18,318 nucleotides of DNA from a bacterium (GTDB taxonomy: Bacteria; Spirochaetota; JAHITG01), in assembly GCA_028711675.1 (NCBI GenBank), contig JAQTRT010000022.1, positions 1-18,318 on the forward strand, given 5' to 3'. Positions 7,422-14,859 of this stretch are shown in pieces. Under the pieces are notes generated by a model, which saw only the letters and a list, made by a program, of their open reading frames with translations, was not told where the DNA came from and ran no database searches. A program made the translations under genes and the position numbers. Position 1 is the stretch's first letter; every line of letters starts with the position of its first letter.

Positions 7422-8443
7422 TTTAATTTCCTTAATTTCCGGATGATCCGGGTCGTGGAATGGTTCCTGATCATCTTAACGAGTTCGATCCGGCCCCCTC
7501 CTTTTTCCACCACATCCTTTTCAATGATCCTGTCCAGTGAATAATCGCCGCCCTTGATATGGACATCAGGCTTCACCAGTTTCAAGAATGTCCGCGGGTC
7601 TTTTTCGGAAAAAATAAAAGCATAATCAACGGGTTTCAGTCCGCACACAACCTCGGCCCTGCTGAACTGGTTGTTCACGGGCCTCCGGTCTCCCTTATTT
7701 TGTTTGACAGACTGATCGGCATTGACGCCCACGATCAGGACATCCCCCTGTTTCCTGCATTCCTCCAGATACCGGAGATGGCCGATATGGATGATGTCGA
7801 ACACCCCGTTGGTGGTAACGATCCTTTTCTTCTTCTTCCTCAGATACCTGGCAAGACCGCGCAAGGATCCGGAAGACGTCAGGACGCGCGATCTGATCTC
7901 CTGTTCCAGGATCCATTCACAGGCTTTCTCAAAATCACTGAACCGGGCATCCGGAGCATAGTCCCCTTTTTTATGTTCACGGGGACCTATCAGAATATTG
8001 CATTTTAAACCGGCCTGGATACCGGCACCGATATCCGAATCCTTATCCCCGAGCATAAAGGAATGGGACAGGGACAGATCCATTTCCTTTTCAGCAAGGA
8101 GAAGCATGCCGGGACCAGGCTTACGCAGGAACGCGCCTTTCCTGTATTGCGGTATCCGGCTTTTCCCGTAGTATGGCGCAAAATAAATCCGGCTTATCAA
8201 GACCCCTTCTTTCTCCAGAAGTCCCAACAGATGCCGGTGTATCTGTTTCAGCTTGTTTTCAGAAAAATATCCGCGGCCGATACCGGACTGATTGGTGATA
8301 ATGACAAGAAGGAATCCGGCCTCCTGAAGCCTTTTCAAGCCTCTGACAACGCCCGGAATAAAACGAATGTCCCCGGTGTCGTTCAGATAATGGGCGTCTT
8401 CGATAATAGTCCCGTCTCTGTCTAAAAAGACCGCTTTATTCAT
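7418..8443 (-). CDS. Fused heptose-1,7-bisphosphate 7-phosphatase (GmhB) / heptose-1-P adenylyltransferase (HldE C-terminal type)
   Basis: This single 341-residue chain carries two consecutive-step enzymes of ADP-heptose synthesis. Residues 1-180 are a HAD phosphatase like GmhB, with FLDRDGTI (D8/D10), ITNQSGIGRGYF, RKPGPGM and LGDKDSDIGAG. Residues about 205-341 are a nucleotidyltransferase like the C-terminal half of HldE, with TNGVFDIIHIGH (H219xGH222), GVNADQSVK, HIKGGDY and HSTTRII. In E. coli the adenylyltransferase is fused to the kinase; here the kinase is the separate upstream gene. The four zinc ligands of E. coli GmhB (C92, H94, C107, C109) are replaced at the same spacing by A89, Y91, A104 and L106. 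It overlaps hldA by 8 nt and kdsB by 4 nt. The domain calls are firm; activity of the phosphatase half is inferred. Confidence 0.92.
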   Translation of the reverse strand: MNKAVFLDRDGTIIEDAHYLNDTGDIRFIPGVVRGLKRLQEAGFLLVIITNQSGIGRGYFSENKLKQIHRHLLGLLEKEGVLISRIYFAPYYGKSRIPQYRKGAFLRKPGPGMLLLAEKEMDLSLSHSFMLGDKDSDIGAGIQAGLKCNILIGPREHKKGDYAPDARFSDFEKACEWILEQEIRSRVLTSSGSLRGLARYLRKKKKRIVTTNGVFDIIHIGHLRYLEECRKQGDVLIVGVNADQSVKQNKGDRRPVNNQFSRAEVVCGLKPVDYAFIFSEKDPRTFLKLVKPDVHIKGGDYSLDRIIEKDVVEKGGGRIELVKMIRNHSTTRIIRKLRKLK

Positions 8444-9425
8444 TATTCAATGCTCTTGCTAATTTTTCAATGGTAATAGGCGTGGTCCCCACTTCGCCCA
8501 CCACGATTCCGGCCGCGAAATTGGACAGGGCGGCTGACTGCTCATAATCGAGTCCAGACACCAGGCCCATAACGCTTGTGGCAATGACAGTATCCCCGGC
8601 TCCCGTCACATCATAGACTTCTTTAGCATGCGTGGGTATATGTTTCGGCGCCTTACCCCTCTGAAAAATGGTCATACCGTCCCTGGACTGCGTAATGAAC
8701 AGGGAACGAAGTTTCAGCCGGCTCATGATGAGCTTGCCGATCCGGTAAACATCTTCCTGGTTCCTGATGCTCTGGTTCATGGCCTTGGAGGCTTCATAGT
8801 GATTGGGTGTGATAAGCGTTACGTTCTTATATTGGAAGAAATGTTCGATCTTGGGGTCCACGGCAATGACCTTCTTACCGGTATTGGCCGCTTTGATCAC
8901 TTCATTGATCACTTCAGGGATGATGACACCCTTGCCGTAATCGGATATGATGATACCGTCAATATCTTTCAGGGTTTTCTTGATATATAAGATCATGTTC
9001 CTGATGATCCCGCTGTCGATCTTCTGTATGTTCTCCTTATCCACACGAACGACCTGCTGGTTATGAGCAATGATTCTGGTCTTTTGCGTGGTAGGCCGGT
9101 TCACATCAATAAAGATGCCCGATGTGTTGATATTCCGGGAATTGAAGAATTTCTGGAGAAATTTGCCGTTGCTGTCATCGCCGATAACGCCGCTCAGGAA
9201 AACCCTGGCGCCCAGGCCGATCAGGTTGTTCACGACATTAGCAGCGCCGCCCGGCATCCTGGTCTCCCGATCTACCAGTACGACAGGAACAGGCGCTTCG
9301 GGCGATATCCGTTCCACAGAACCCCAGAGATATTCATCCAGCATGATATCACCGATGACCATGATCTTCTTATCATTGAATTTCTTCAACTTTTCAAGGA
9401 ATATTCCTTTATTCTTTGCTATCAT
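8436..9425 (-). CDS. hldA: D-glycero-beta-D-manno-heptose-7-phosphate kinase (stand-alone)
   Basis: The kinase phosphorylates heptose-7-phosphate at C1 to give heptose-1,7-bisphosphate, the substrate of the phosphatase encoded next. It is a 329-residue PfkB/ribokinase-fold protein. It has the Hld signature GDIMLDEYLWGSVERISPEA (25-44), the substrate glycines MPGGAANVVNNL, SDYGKGV, and the C-terminal anion hole and catalytic base DVTGAGD (D278). It corresponds to the N-terminal half of E. coli HldE and lacks the fused adenylyltransferase. A GGGAG Shine-Dalgarno lies about 11-12 nt upstream of the ATG, at the border of the hairpin cluster 9433-9555. It is the first gene of the core-sugar cluster in transcription order. 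Confidence 0.94.
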   Translation of the reverse strand: MIAKNKGIFLEKLKKFNDKKIMVIGDIMLDEYLWGSVERISPEAPVPVVLVDRETRMPGGAANVVNNLIGLGARVFLSGVIGDDSNGKFLQKFFNSRNINTSGIFIDVNRPTTQKTRIIAHNQQVVRVDKENIQKIDSGIIRNMILYIKKTLKDIDGIIISDYGKGVIIPEVINEVIKAANTGKKVIAVDPKIEHFFQYKNVTLITPNHYEASKAMNQSIRNQEDVYRIGKLIMSRLKLRSLFITQSRDGMTIFQRGKAPKHIPTHAKEVYDVTGAGDTVIATSVMGLVSGLDYEQSAALSNFAAGIVVGEVGTTPITIEKLARALNNE

Positions 9426-9432
9426 ATATGCA

Positions 9433-9555
9433 TCAAACTCCCGGATGGAGCCCTACGGCTTTACAGCCGTGGTACCCACAGAAATACGCCCTTGGGGGCG
9501 ACATCCCGAAGACCCACAGAAGGTTCACTATAGTGGTATTCCGGGGATTCGGGAT
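9433..9555. repeat. Hairpin cluster upstream of hldA
   Basis: The stretch contains several small perfect stems. They are ACGGCT/AGCCGT (9455-9460/9465-9470), CGCCC/GGGCG (9487-9491/9496-9500), an outer ATCCCGAA/TTCGGGAT (9503-9510/9548-9555), and a 10-bp palindrome CACTATAGTG (9526-9535). The decamer ACCCACAGAA occurs twice in direct orientation (9474-9483, 9512-9521). No ORF of note lies here. It sits between dapF and hldA, so in transcripts it would form the hldA leader or the dapF-hldA intercistronic RNA. It may be an interspersed palindromic element. Confidence 0.6.
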
Positions 9556-9627
9556 AAATTGAGTTTAATATATACTTTTAATGCAGATTGTCAAATTATT
9601 ATTCTATTATAATAAGTATCGGGTTGT

Positions 9628-10488
9628 TTAAACCGCGGAACCTGATGTTCGAAGTATCTTTCCGTCAAATTCTGTTACACCGGAGAAAACCGGCAGAACC
9701 CGGCCTTCAAGGAAGACCTGGCTGATCCGGTCTCCCTGCCCGATCCTGAAATAGATCTTCAGGATTTCACGACCACGGGTCCTGACTGTAACAGGCGACA
9801 GGGTACCCTTGATCAATGAACTGAGTATGGCTGAAGCTGTGGCACCTGTTCCGCAGGCAAGGGTCTCGTTCTCAACCCCCCTTTCATAGGTCCTGACCTC
9901 GATGGAATGCCTGCTGATGATCCGCACGAAATTAACATTGGTACCGGCAGGTTTGAAAAGGTCATGGTATCTGATGAACCTTCCGGTCTTGAAAACATCC
10001 AGGTCCTCCAGATCATCCATGAACAGAACGACGTGAGGCACGCCTGTATTGAGAAAGTATCCTTCCCGGGCCTTTTCCCCCTGACCGATCCTGAGCCCCT
10101 TCCTCAGGCCGAACGGCTTTGTCAGTTCGACCTTAACCGCCTGGTCCCCCCTGATCTCTGCCCTGATCAGGCCTGCCAGTGTATCGAACTCCATTTTTTT
10201 TCCCGCTGCCTTGATGGAACGCGCAAAATGGGCAATGGCCCTTGAGCCGTTACCGCACATCTCTGCTTCGGAACCGTCAGCATTGATGATCCGCATGGTA
10301 AAATCGCTCTTTCTGCTCTTCTCGAGCAGAAGAAGGCCGTCCGCTCCTATACCGGTCCTGGGCCGGCATGCTGTCCGGCTGAACGGGACTACCACCCTGT
10401 TCTTCAGGGCCATCCGCCTGTTGTCCACAATGATAAAATCATTTCCCGTACTGTTATATTTGATGAACGGTATCTTTATCCTCTTCAT
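9628..10488 (-). CDS. dapF: Diaminopimelate epimerase
   Basis: DapF interconverts LL- and meso-diaminopimelate for lysine and peptidoglycan synthesis; it is PLP-independent and cytoplasmic. The 286-residue protein has both catalytic cysteines in their motifs, C78 in AEMCGNGSR and C212 in LACGTGA. GNDF near the N terminus, NADGSEAEMCGNG, NTGVPHVV and GVENETLACGTG complete the family pattern. The ATG at 10488 gives the usual short lead before GNDF. A minus-strand TTGACA (10524-10519) with TATTTT 16 nt downstream lies very close to the start, so the mRNA leader would be very short if this promoter is used. It is separated from hldA by 202 nt, so it may be a separate unit. Confidence 0.96.
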   Translation of the reverse strand: MKRIKIPFIKYNSTGNDFIIVDNRRMALKNRVVVPFSRTACRPRTGIGADGLLLLEKSRKSDFTMRIINADGSEAEMCGNGSRAIAHFARSIKAAGKKMEFDTLAGLIRAEIRGDQAVKVELTKPFGLRKGLRIGQGEKAREGYFLNTGVPHVVLFMDDLEDLDVFKTGRFIRYHDLFKPAGTNVNFVRIISRHSIEVRTYERGVENETLACGTGATASAILSSLIKGTLSPVTVRTRGREILKIYFRIGQGDRISQVFLEGRVLPVFSGVTEFDGKILRTSGSAV

Positions 10489-10539
10489 AACCTTAAAAAA
10501 TAATAAATATTAATATTATGTCAAATAAATAAAAAACTT

Positions 10540-10602
10540 CAGCCACAAAGGCACCAAGGCACAAAATACAGGAATCAGGGGGCAGGGATCAGAAATCAGG
10601 GA
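10540..10602. repeat. Degenerate short-repeat tract
   Basis: The 263-nt gap between dapF and the phosphatase gene contains imperfect short reiterations: ACAAAGGCACCAAGGCACAAA (split by one extra base), then variants of GGGATCAG/AATCAGGG. It is non-coding, with no stem. It looks like an eroded interspersed repeat. The rest of the gap is AT-rich, with only a weak AGAGC/GCTCT stem (10631-10648) and the candidate promoter at 10659. Confidence 0.4.
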
Positions 10603-10658
10603 AGAAAAGAAAGATAAATTACGATTGTACAGAGCACCTGATAGCTCTAAGAATTAAG

Positions 10659-10686
10659 TTGACATGATAAATAAAAAGGTTAAATT
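10659..10686 (+). promoter_or_regulatory. Candidate promoter of the SpoIIE-phosphatase/STAS genes
   Basis: A perfect TTGACA (10659-10664) is followed after 16 nt by TAAATT (10681-10686, 4 of 6), 66 nt before the ATG at 10752. This is a consensus match only. Confidence 0.35.
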
Positions 10687-10751
10687 CTTGGATGAAATAG
10701 ACCGATGCTACCGTGAAATTTGAATATTGGACTTAGAGGTTTATCCGGAAA

Positions 10752-12698
10752 ATGAGTTTTATTATCCCGTTTATCCGCCTTTTTTTCCCGGTTTATGGAC
10801 TTGTTGTTCTCAGCTTCGAGGAAGGGAGAAGGCATCATAAACATAACCAGTTCATCATTATCCTCTTTGCCCTCCTGATTGCCAAAGAAGTGATCCATAA
10901 GCTCATGCTGGACGCTTTCGGCGTGAAAATATATTTTACGAATTTCATTATCCTGTATTACCTTATCAATTTTATCCCGGTCATCTATATCAACTACCTC
11001 CTTATCCTGTTCATATCCAAAGCCCAGAAACCTCCCGTGATGTTCTTTATCTATACCCTGCTGATCCTTCTCTCCATGGTCTTTTTTCTGATCACGGGCC
11101 AGCCGTTCACTTTCCTCATCCAGATCATATCCCGTTTCCTGATGATCCTGCTGATGGTATATATCATGTTCAGGCTGAACACGCTTTATCTGGAAGATGA
11201 GATGAACATTATCATCAAGAACAGGCTTTCTATCAACACTATTCTCACAATCCTCAGTATCCAGTATGTCTTTTTCTTTGTTACGGACAATTTTGTCAAA
11301 AACCTGATCGAGATCGTACTGTACGGTCTCCTGGCCATTATCATCTATACCCGCGTGGATGAAGGATATGACGAGCTGAAGAACAACATCCAGCACCTGG
11401 GATATGAAAAAGAGATATTCATCAACCTGCTGCAGAAAGTAGGGAGCGGTCTCACATCGGAGACCAATTTCGACAAGATCCTCGAACTCATCTTAAATTA
11501 CTCGGTCGACGTCATTAAATCCAAGGCCGCGGCCCTGCTCCTGGTCTCACCGGACAAACAGTACCTTTCGGCCAAATTCGTCCACGGGCTCTACCCGCCC
11601 ACGGAAAAAGTGGAAGGGTACGCCGCCACCAAGGAGAAATTCCTGGTGGAAAAGTTCAAGAATGAAAAGATCGCCATCGGCAGGACCTACCTGGGTGAAG
11701 TGGCCCAGAAAGGCGAAGCCATCCTGATCGAGGACGCCCATGAGAACACGAACATTCTTCAGACCGCGCCTGACCTGATGGACATCCACAGCCTCATCGT
11801 CGTGCCCCTGAAGTTCAAGGACGAGGTGATCGGAGTGGTCTCCTTCCTCAACAAGGACGCAGGCGGTGAATTCAATAAATATGAACTACAGCTGTCCCAG
11901 ACCCTGGCCGAGCAGGCAGCCATCACCCTGAACAATTTCAGATTGTACAATGAGCTGCTCGTGAAGCAGAGGGACGAGCGCGAGATCGAGATCGCGGGTG
12001 ATATACAAAAAGACCTTCTGCCCAAGCAGCTCCCCCAGATCCCGGGCGTGGACCTCTTCGCCTATAATAAATCGGCCAAAGGCGTAGGCGGCGATTATTA
12101 CGACCTGCTGAACTTTGACAACAAACGGCTGTCCGTCATCATTTCCGACGTGGCAGGCAAAGGGGTTCCCGCGTCCCTGGTCATGGTCATGCTCAGGACT
12201 ACGCTCCATAATATCCTGAGACCGCACCTTCCGCCCAAGGATATCCTTACGTACCTCAATAAATTCCTTTCCACGGAAAGCACACAGGAAAGATACGCCA
12301 CGCTCTTCTATATCCTGCTGGACGTGGAAAAACAGACCATTACCTATACCAACGCGGGCCAATGCCCCCTGCTGCTTTACAAAAGCCAGGATAACACGTT
12401 CGATCTGCTCGATACGCCCGGCCTTCCTCTGGGTATCATGCGCGACCAGAAATATGAACAAGCTGAAAGAGGCATGCAGAAAGGCGATATCATCCTCCTC
12501 TACACGGACGGTATCACCGAGGCCATGAACACCAAGCGTGAACAGTTCTCCATTGAACGGGTCAAGGATATTATCAGGACCAACAAGGAGAAATCCGCCC
12601 AGGATATCGTCTCCATCATCCAGTCTAAAATGGACGAATTCTGCACCGGGGCACCGCAGCATGACGACCAGACATTGATATTATTAAGGTTAGTTTAA
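10752..12698 (+). CDS. Membrane-anchored GAF + SpoIIE/RsbU-type PP2C phosphatase
   Basis: This 648-residue protein probably dephosphorylates an anti-anti-sigma (STAS) protein in response to a membrane or cytosolic signal. About seven hydrophobic segments lie in residues 3-203, with no recognisable extracellular sensor domain. A linker leads to a GAF domain (about 235-395: SLIVVPLKFKDEVIGVVSFL) and a coiled-coil stretch with the typical EIAGDIQKDLLPKQLP. The SpoIIE-type PP2C domain covers about 425-648. Its metal-binding aspartates are in GVGGDYYD (D448), SDVAGKG (D466), YTDGITE (D586) and HDDQTL (D638/D639), so the catalytic site looks complete. An AGAGG Shine-Dalgarno lies about 12 nt before the ATG. 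The STAS gene 20 nt downstream is the obvious substrate. The cognate serine kinase (RsbW/SpoIIAB type) is not in this window. The input signal is unknown. Confidence 0.92.
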   Translation: MSFIIPFIRLFFPVYGLVVLSFEEGRRHHKHNQFIIILFALLIAKEVIHKLMLDAFGVKIYFTNFIILYYLINFIPVIYINYLLILFISKAQKPPVMFFIYTLLILLSMVFFLITGQPFTFLIQIISRFLMILLMVYIMFRLNTLYLEDEMNIIIKNRLSINTILTILSIQYVFFFVTDNFVKNLIEIVLYGLLAIIIYTRVDEGYDELKNNIQHLGYEKEIFINLLQKVGSGLTSETNFDKILELILNYSVDVIKSKAAALLLVSPDKQYLSAKFVHGLYPPTEKVEGYAATKEKFLVEKFKNEKIAIGRTYLGEVAQKGEAILIEDAHENTNILQTAPDLMDIHSLIVVPLKFKDEVIGVVSFLNKDAGGEFNKYELQLSQTLAEQAAITLNNFRLYNELLVKQRDEREIEIAGDIQKDLLPKQLPQIPGVDLFAYNKSAKGVGGDYYDLLNFDNKRLSVIISDVAGKGVPASLVMVMLRTTLHNILRPHLPPKDILTYLNKFLSTESTQERYATLFYILLDVEKQTITYTNAGQCPLLLYKSQDNTFDLLDTPGLPLGIMRDQKYEQAERGMQKGDIILLYTDGITEAMNTKREQFSIERVKDIIRTNKEKSAQDIVSIIQSKMDEFCTGAPQHDDQTLILLRLV

Positions 12699-12718
12699 TT
12701 TTTCAAGGAGGCACTCTG

Positions 12719-13054
12719 ATGGAAATCAAATCAGTGGAAAAAAACGGGATCATCATTCTGGATATTGAAGGTGAAATTGATCTATACAACGCCCCGCGCT
12801 TGAAGGAAGTGATTAAAAAGAACGTAGAAACACAAAAATACAACATTATCATCAACCTGGCCAAGGTGAGCTATATCGATTCATCCGGTATAGGCGCCCT
12901 CATCTCCAGCCTCTCCAACCTGAAGAAATACCAGGGCGGATTGAAACTGGTCAAGGTCATGGGCTCGGTAAAAAAAGTATTTGAACTGACTAAATTGACC
13001 AGCTTCTTTGAGATCTTCGAAGAAGAGGAAATAGCCATCAAGTCATTCATATAA
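12719..13054 (+). CDS. STAS-domain anti-sigma-factor antagonist (RsbV/SpoIIAA-like)
   Basis: This 111-residue single STAS domain is of the kind that, when unphosphorylated, sequesters an anti-sigma kinase. The phospho-acceptor motif is intact in SYIDSSGIGAL, with Ser55/Ser56 after D54. The N-terminal strand pattern GIIILDIEGEIDLYNA is typical. A strong AAGGAGG Shine-Dalgarno precedes the ATG. It is 20 nt downstream of the SpoIIE-type phosphatase gene, so the two form a phosphatase/antagonist pair. The target kinase and sigma factor are not encoded here, and other outputs (for example a regulator other than a sigma factor) are possible. Confidence 0.94.
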   Translation: MEIKSVEKNGIIILDIEGEIDLYNAPRLKEVIKKNVETQKYNIIINLAKVSYIDSSGIGALISSLSNLKKYQGGLKLVKVMGSVKKVFELTKLTSFFEIFEEEEIAIKSFI

Positions 13055-13097
13055 AATCATCCTGAAAAGGATAAACAGGGAAAAGGAGTAACGAAGC

Positions 13098-14234
13098 ATG
13101 AAGAATTTCTTATTCACATCTGAATCCGTCACAGAAGGACATCCGGATAAAATCGCGGACCAGATCTCGGACGGTATCCTGGACAAGATCTACGAAAGCG
13201 ATCCTAAAGGACGGGTGGCCTGCGAGACACTGCTGACGACAGGACTTGTCATAGTAGCCGGCGAGATCACCACGACATCACAGTTCGACGCGTCCGACGT
13301 GGTACGGAACACGGTCAAGGAGATCGGCTACACGGACGCCAATTACGGTTTTGACTACAAGACCTGCGGGGTTATCATTGCCATCGACAAGCAGTCCCCG
13401 GACATCGCCATGGGCGTGGACAAGGAAGGAGCCGGTGACCAGGGCATGATGTTCGGTTTCGCCATCAAGGAGACCAAGGAACTGATGCCCCTTCCCATAT
13501 CCCTGGCCCATAGACTGGTAATGAAATTAAGCGAGGTCCGGAAGAACAAGACACTGGACATGATCCTGCCTGACGGAAAATCCCAGGTGACCATCGAATA
13601 TGAGAACAATAAGCCGAAAAGGGTGAATGCGGTCGTCATCTCCACACAGCACCTGGCTTCCATCGAGGTCAAGGACCTGAGGCCCCTCATCATCGATAAA
13701 GTGATCAAGCCCGTGATCCCTTCCGACATGATGGATAAAGAGACCAAGATCTTCGTCAACCCCACGGGACGTTTCGTCGTGGGAGGACCCCAGGGCGACA
13801 CAGGACTGACAGGCCGGAAGATCATCGTAGACACGTACGGCGGCTACAGCCGGCACGGCGGCGGATGTTTTTCAGGCAAGGACCCGACCAAGGTCGACCG
13901 TTCAGCTGCGTACATGTGCCGGTACATCGCCAAGAACATCGTGGCAGCCGGACTGGCGTACCAGTGCGAGATCCAGCTGGCCTATGCCATCGGCGTAGCT
14001 GAACCCGTCTCTGTACTCGTGGACACCTTCGGGACAGGCGAAAAACCCGAGGAAGACATTTCGAAGATGGTCCGGGAGGTCTTCCCCCTCACACCCAAGG
14101 GTATCATCGAAAAACTGAAATTACGGAGACCCATTTATAAAAAAACCGCGGCTTACGGCCATTTCGGCCGGGAGAACGAGGGGTTCGAATGGGAAAAGCT
14201 GGATATGACCGATAAAATAAAAAAATTTTTTTAA
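13098..14234 (+). CDS. metK: S-adenosylmethionine synthetase
   Basis: MetK makes SAM from methionine and ATP. The 378-residue protein is near the usual bacterial length. Signatures include TEGHPDKIADQISDGILD (H15 region), GAGDQGMMFG, the phosphate loop GGGCFSGKDPTKVDRSAAY, and RYIAKNIVAAGLA. A GGAG Shine-Dalgarno lies before the ATG. The 43-nt gap after the STAS gene holds only a small ATCCT-GAAA-AGGAT stem and no recognisable SAM riboswitch. It heads the metK...ahcY section of the plus-strand run, so production of SAM and clearance of its product SAH are encoded close together. Confidence 0.97.
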   Translation: MKNFLFTSESVTEGHPDKIADQISDGILDKIYESDPKGRVACETLLTTGLVIVAGEITTTSQFDASDVVRNTVKEIGYTDANYGFDYKTCGVIIAIDKQSPDIAMGVDKEGAGDQGMMFGFAIKETKELMPLPISLAHRLVMKLSEVRKNKTLDMILPDGKSQVTIEYENNKPKRVNAVVISTQHLASIEVKDLRPLIIDKVIKPVIPSDMMDKETKIFVNPTGRFVVGGPQGDTGLTGRKIIVDTYGGYSRHGGGCFSGKDPTKVDRSAAYMCRYIAKNIVAAGLAYQCEIQLAYAIGVAEPVSVLVDTFGTGEKPEEDISKMVREVFPLTPKGIIEKLKLRRPIYKKTAAYGHFGRENEGFEWEKLDMTDKIKKFF

Positions 14235-14248
14235 AAGGAGATTAGGAA

Positions 14249-14836
14249 ATGAAAAAAAACATATTATATCTTTTCCTTCTGGCAGGCTTGATGTTCATCC
14301 TGAATAATTGCGGGATCCAACCGCCCACCCAGGACCTGGATCTGGCCAAGGCCAAGCTGGCCGAGGCCGAGGAAGTGGAAGCCAACCAGTATGCTCCCAC
14401 CGAATTCAATAAAGCTAAAGAATTGATCAATTCCGGTTCTAAGGTTATGGTCAAGGAGAAAAGCCGGAAGAATAAAGGCGCTAAGGAAGATTTTACCAGC
14501 GCCAAGACCGAGGCAGAAAAAGCATACACTAAAGCTGCTCCGTCCTATACACAAAAGAACATCCAGGAGCTGGAAAGCAGCCTCAGCAAAGGCAAGGAGA
14601 TCAAGGCTGACGTAGCGGCCAAGGATGATTATTCCAAAGCCCAGCAGCTGCTGACCGAATCCAAGGACGCGTACGCAAAAAAAGAATATAAAAATTCCTA
14701 TACTAAGGCTAAAACAGCCAGGGAAATAGCGGAGAACGCGTATAAATCCGCGGCAGAAAAGAAGTCGAAGGCAGAAACAGCCATCCAGGACGCAAAAAAA
14801 AGCCTGGAAGAAGTGGAAAAAAATCAGAACCAATAA
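14249..14836 (+). CDS. Alanine/lysine-rich helical lipoprotein (DUF4398-like)
   Basis: This is a 195-residue protein of unknown exact role. A lipoprotein signal runs from MKKN through a hydrophobic stretch to C21. The residues before the cysteine are LNN rather than the common LAG or LSG, so the lipobox is atypical. The mature part is almost wholly alpha-helical and very rich in Ala, Lys and Glu, with repeated helical-hairpin phrases such as AEEVEANQYAPTEFNKAKEL and AYAKKEYKNSYTKAKTAREI. The YAP-x-EF-x-KAK phrase resembles DUF4398-type envelope lipoproteins. It has a strong AAGGAG Shine-Dalgarno, 14 nt after metK, and 23 nt before the LysM gene, whose product contains the same module. An envelope or periplasmic structural role is inferred. 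Confidence 0.8.
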   Translation: MKKNILYLFLLAGLMFILNNCGIQPPTQDLDLAKAKLAEAEEVEANQYAPTEFNKAKELINSGSKVMVKEKSRKNKGAKEDFTSAKTEAEKAYTKAAPSYTQKNIQELESSLSKGKEIKADVAAKDDYSKAQQLLTESKDAYAKKEYKNSYTKAKTAREIAENAYKSAAEKKSKAETAIQDAKKSLEEVEKNQNQ

Positions 14837-14859
14837 ATTAACCCAAGGAGGTTCAACCG

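Noticed and set aside
10680..11396. Minus-strand frame of 238 codons rich in Asp, Glu and His
   Set aside because: It is the antisense image of the hydrophobic membrane region of the SpoIIE-type phosphatase.
11886..12662. Minus-strand frame of 258 codons
   Set aside because: It is antisense to the PP2C domain, whose metal-binding motifs are intact on the plus strand.
13055..13097. SAM riboswitch before metK
   Set aside because: The gap is only 43 nt and holds a single small stem, too short for any known SAM aptamer upstream of the Shine-Dalgarno.
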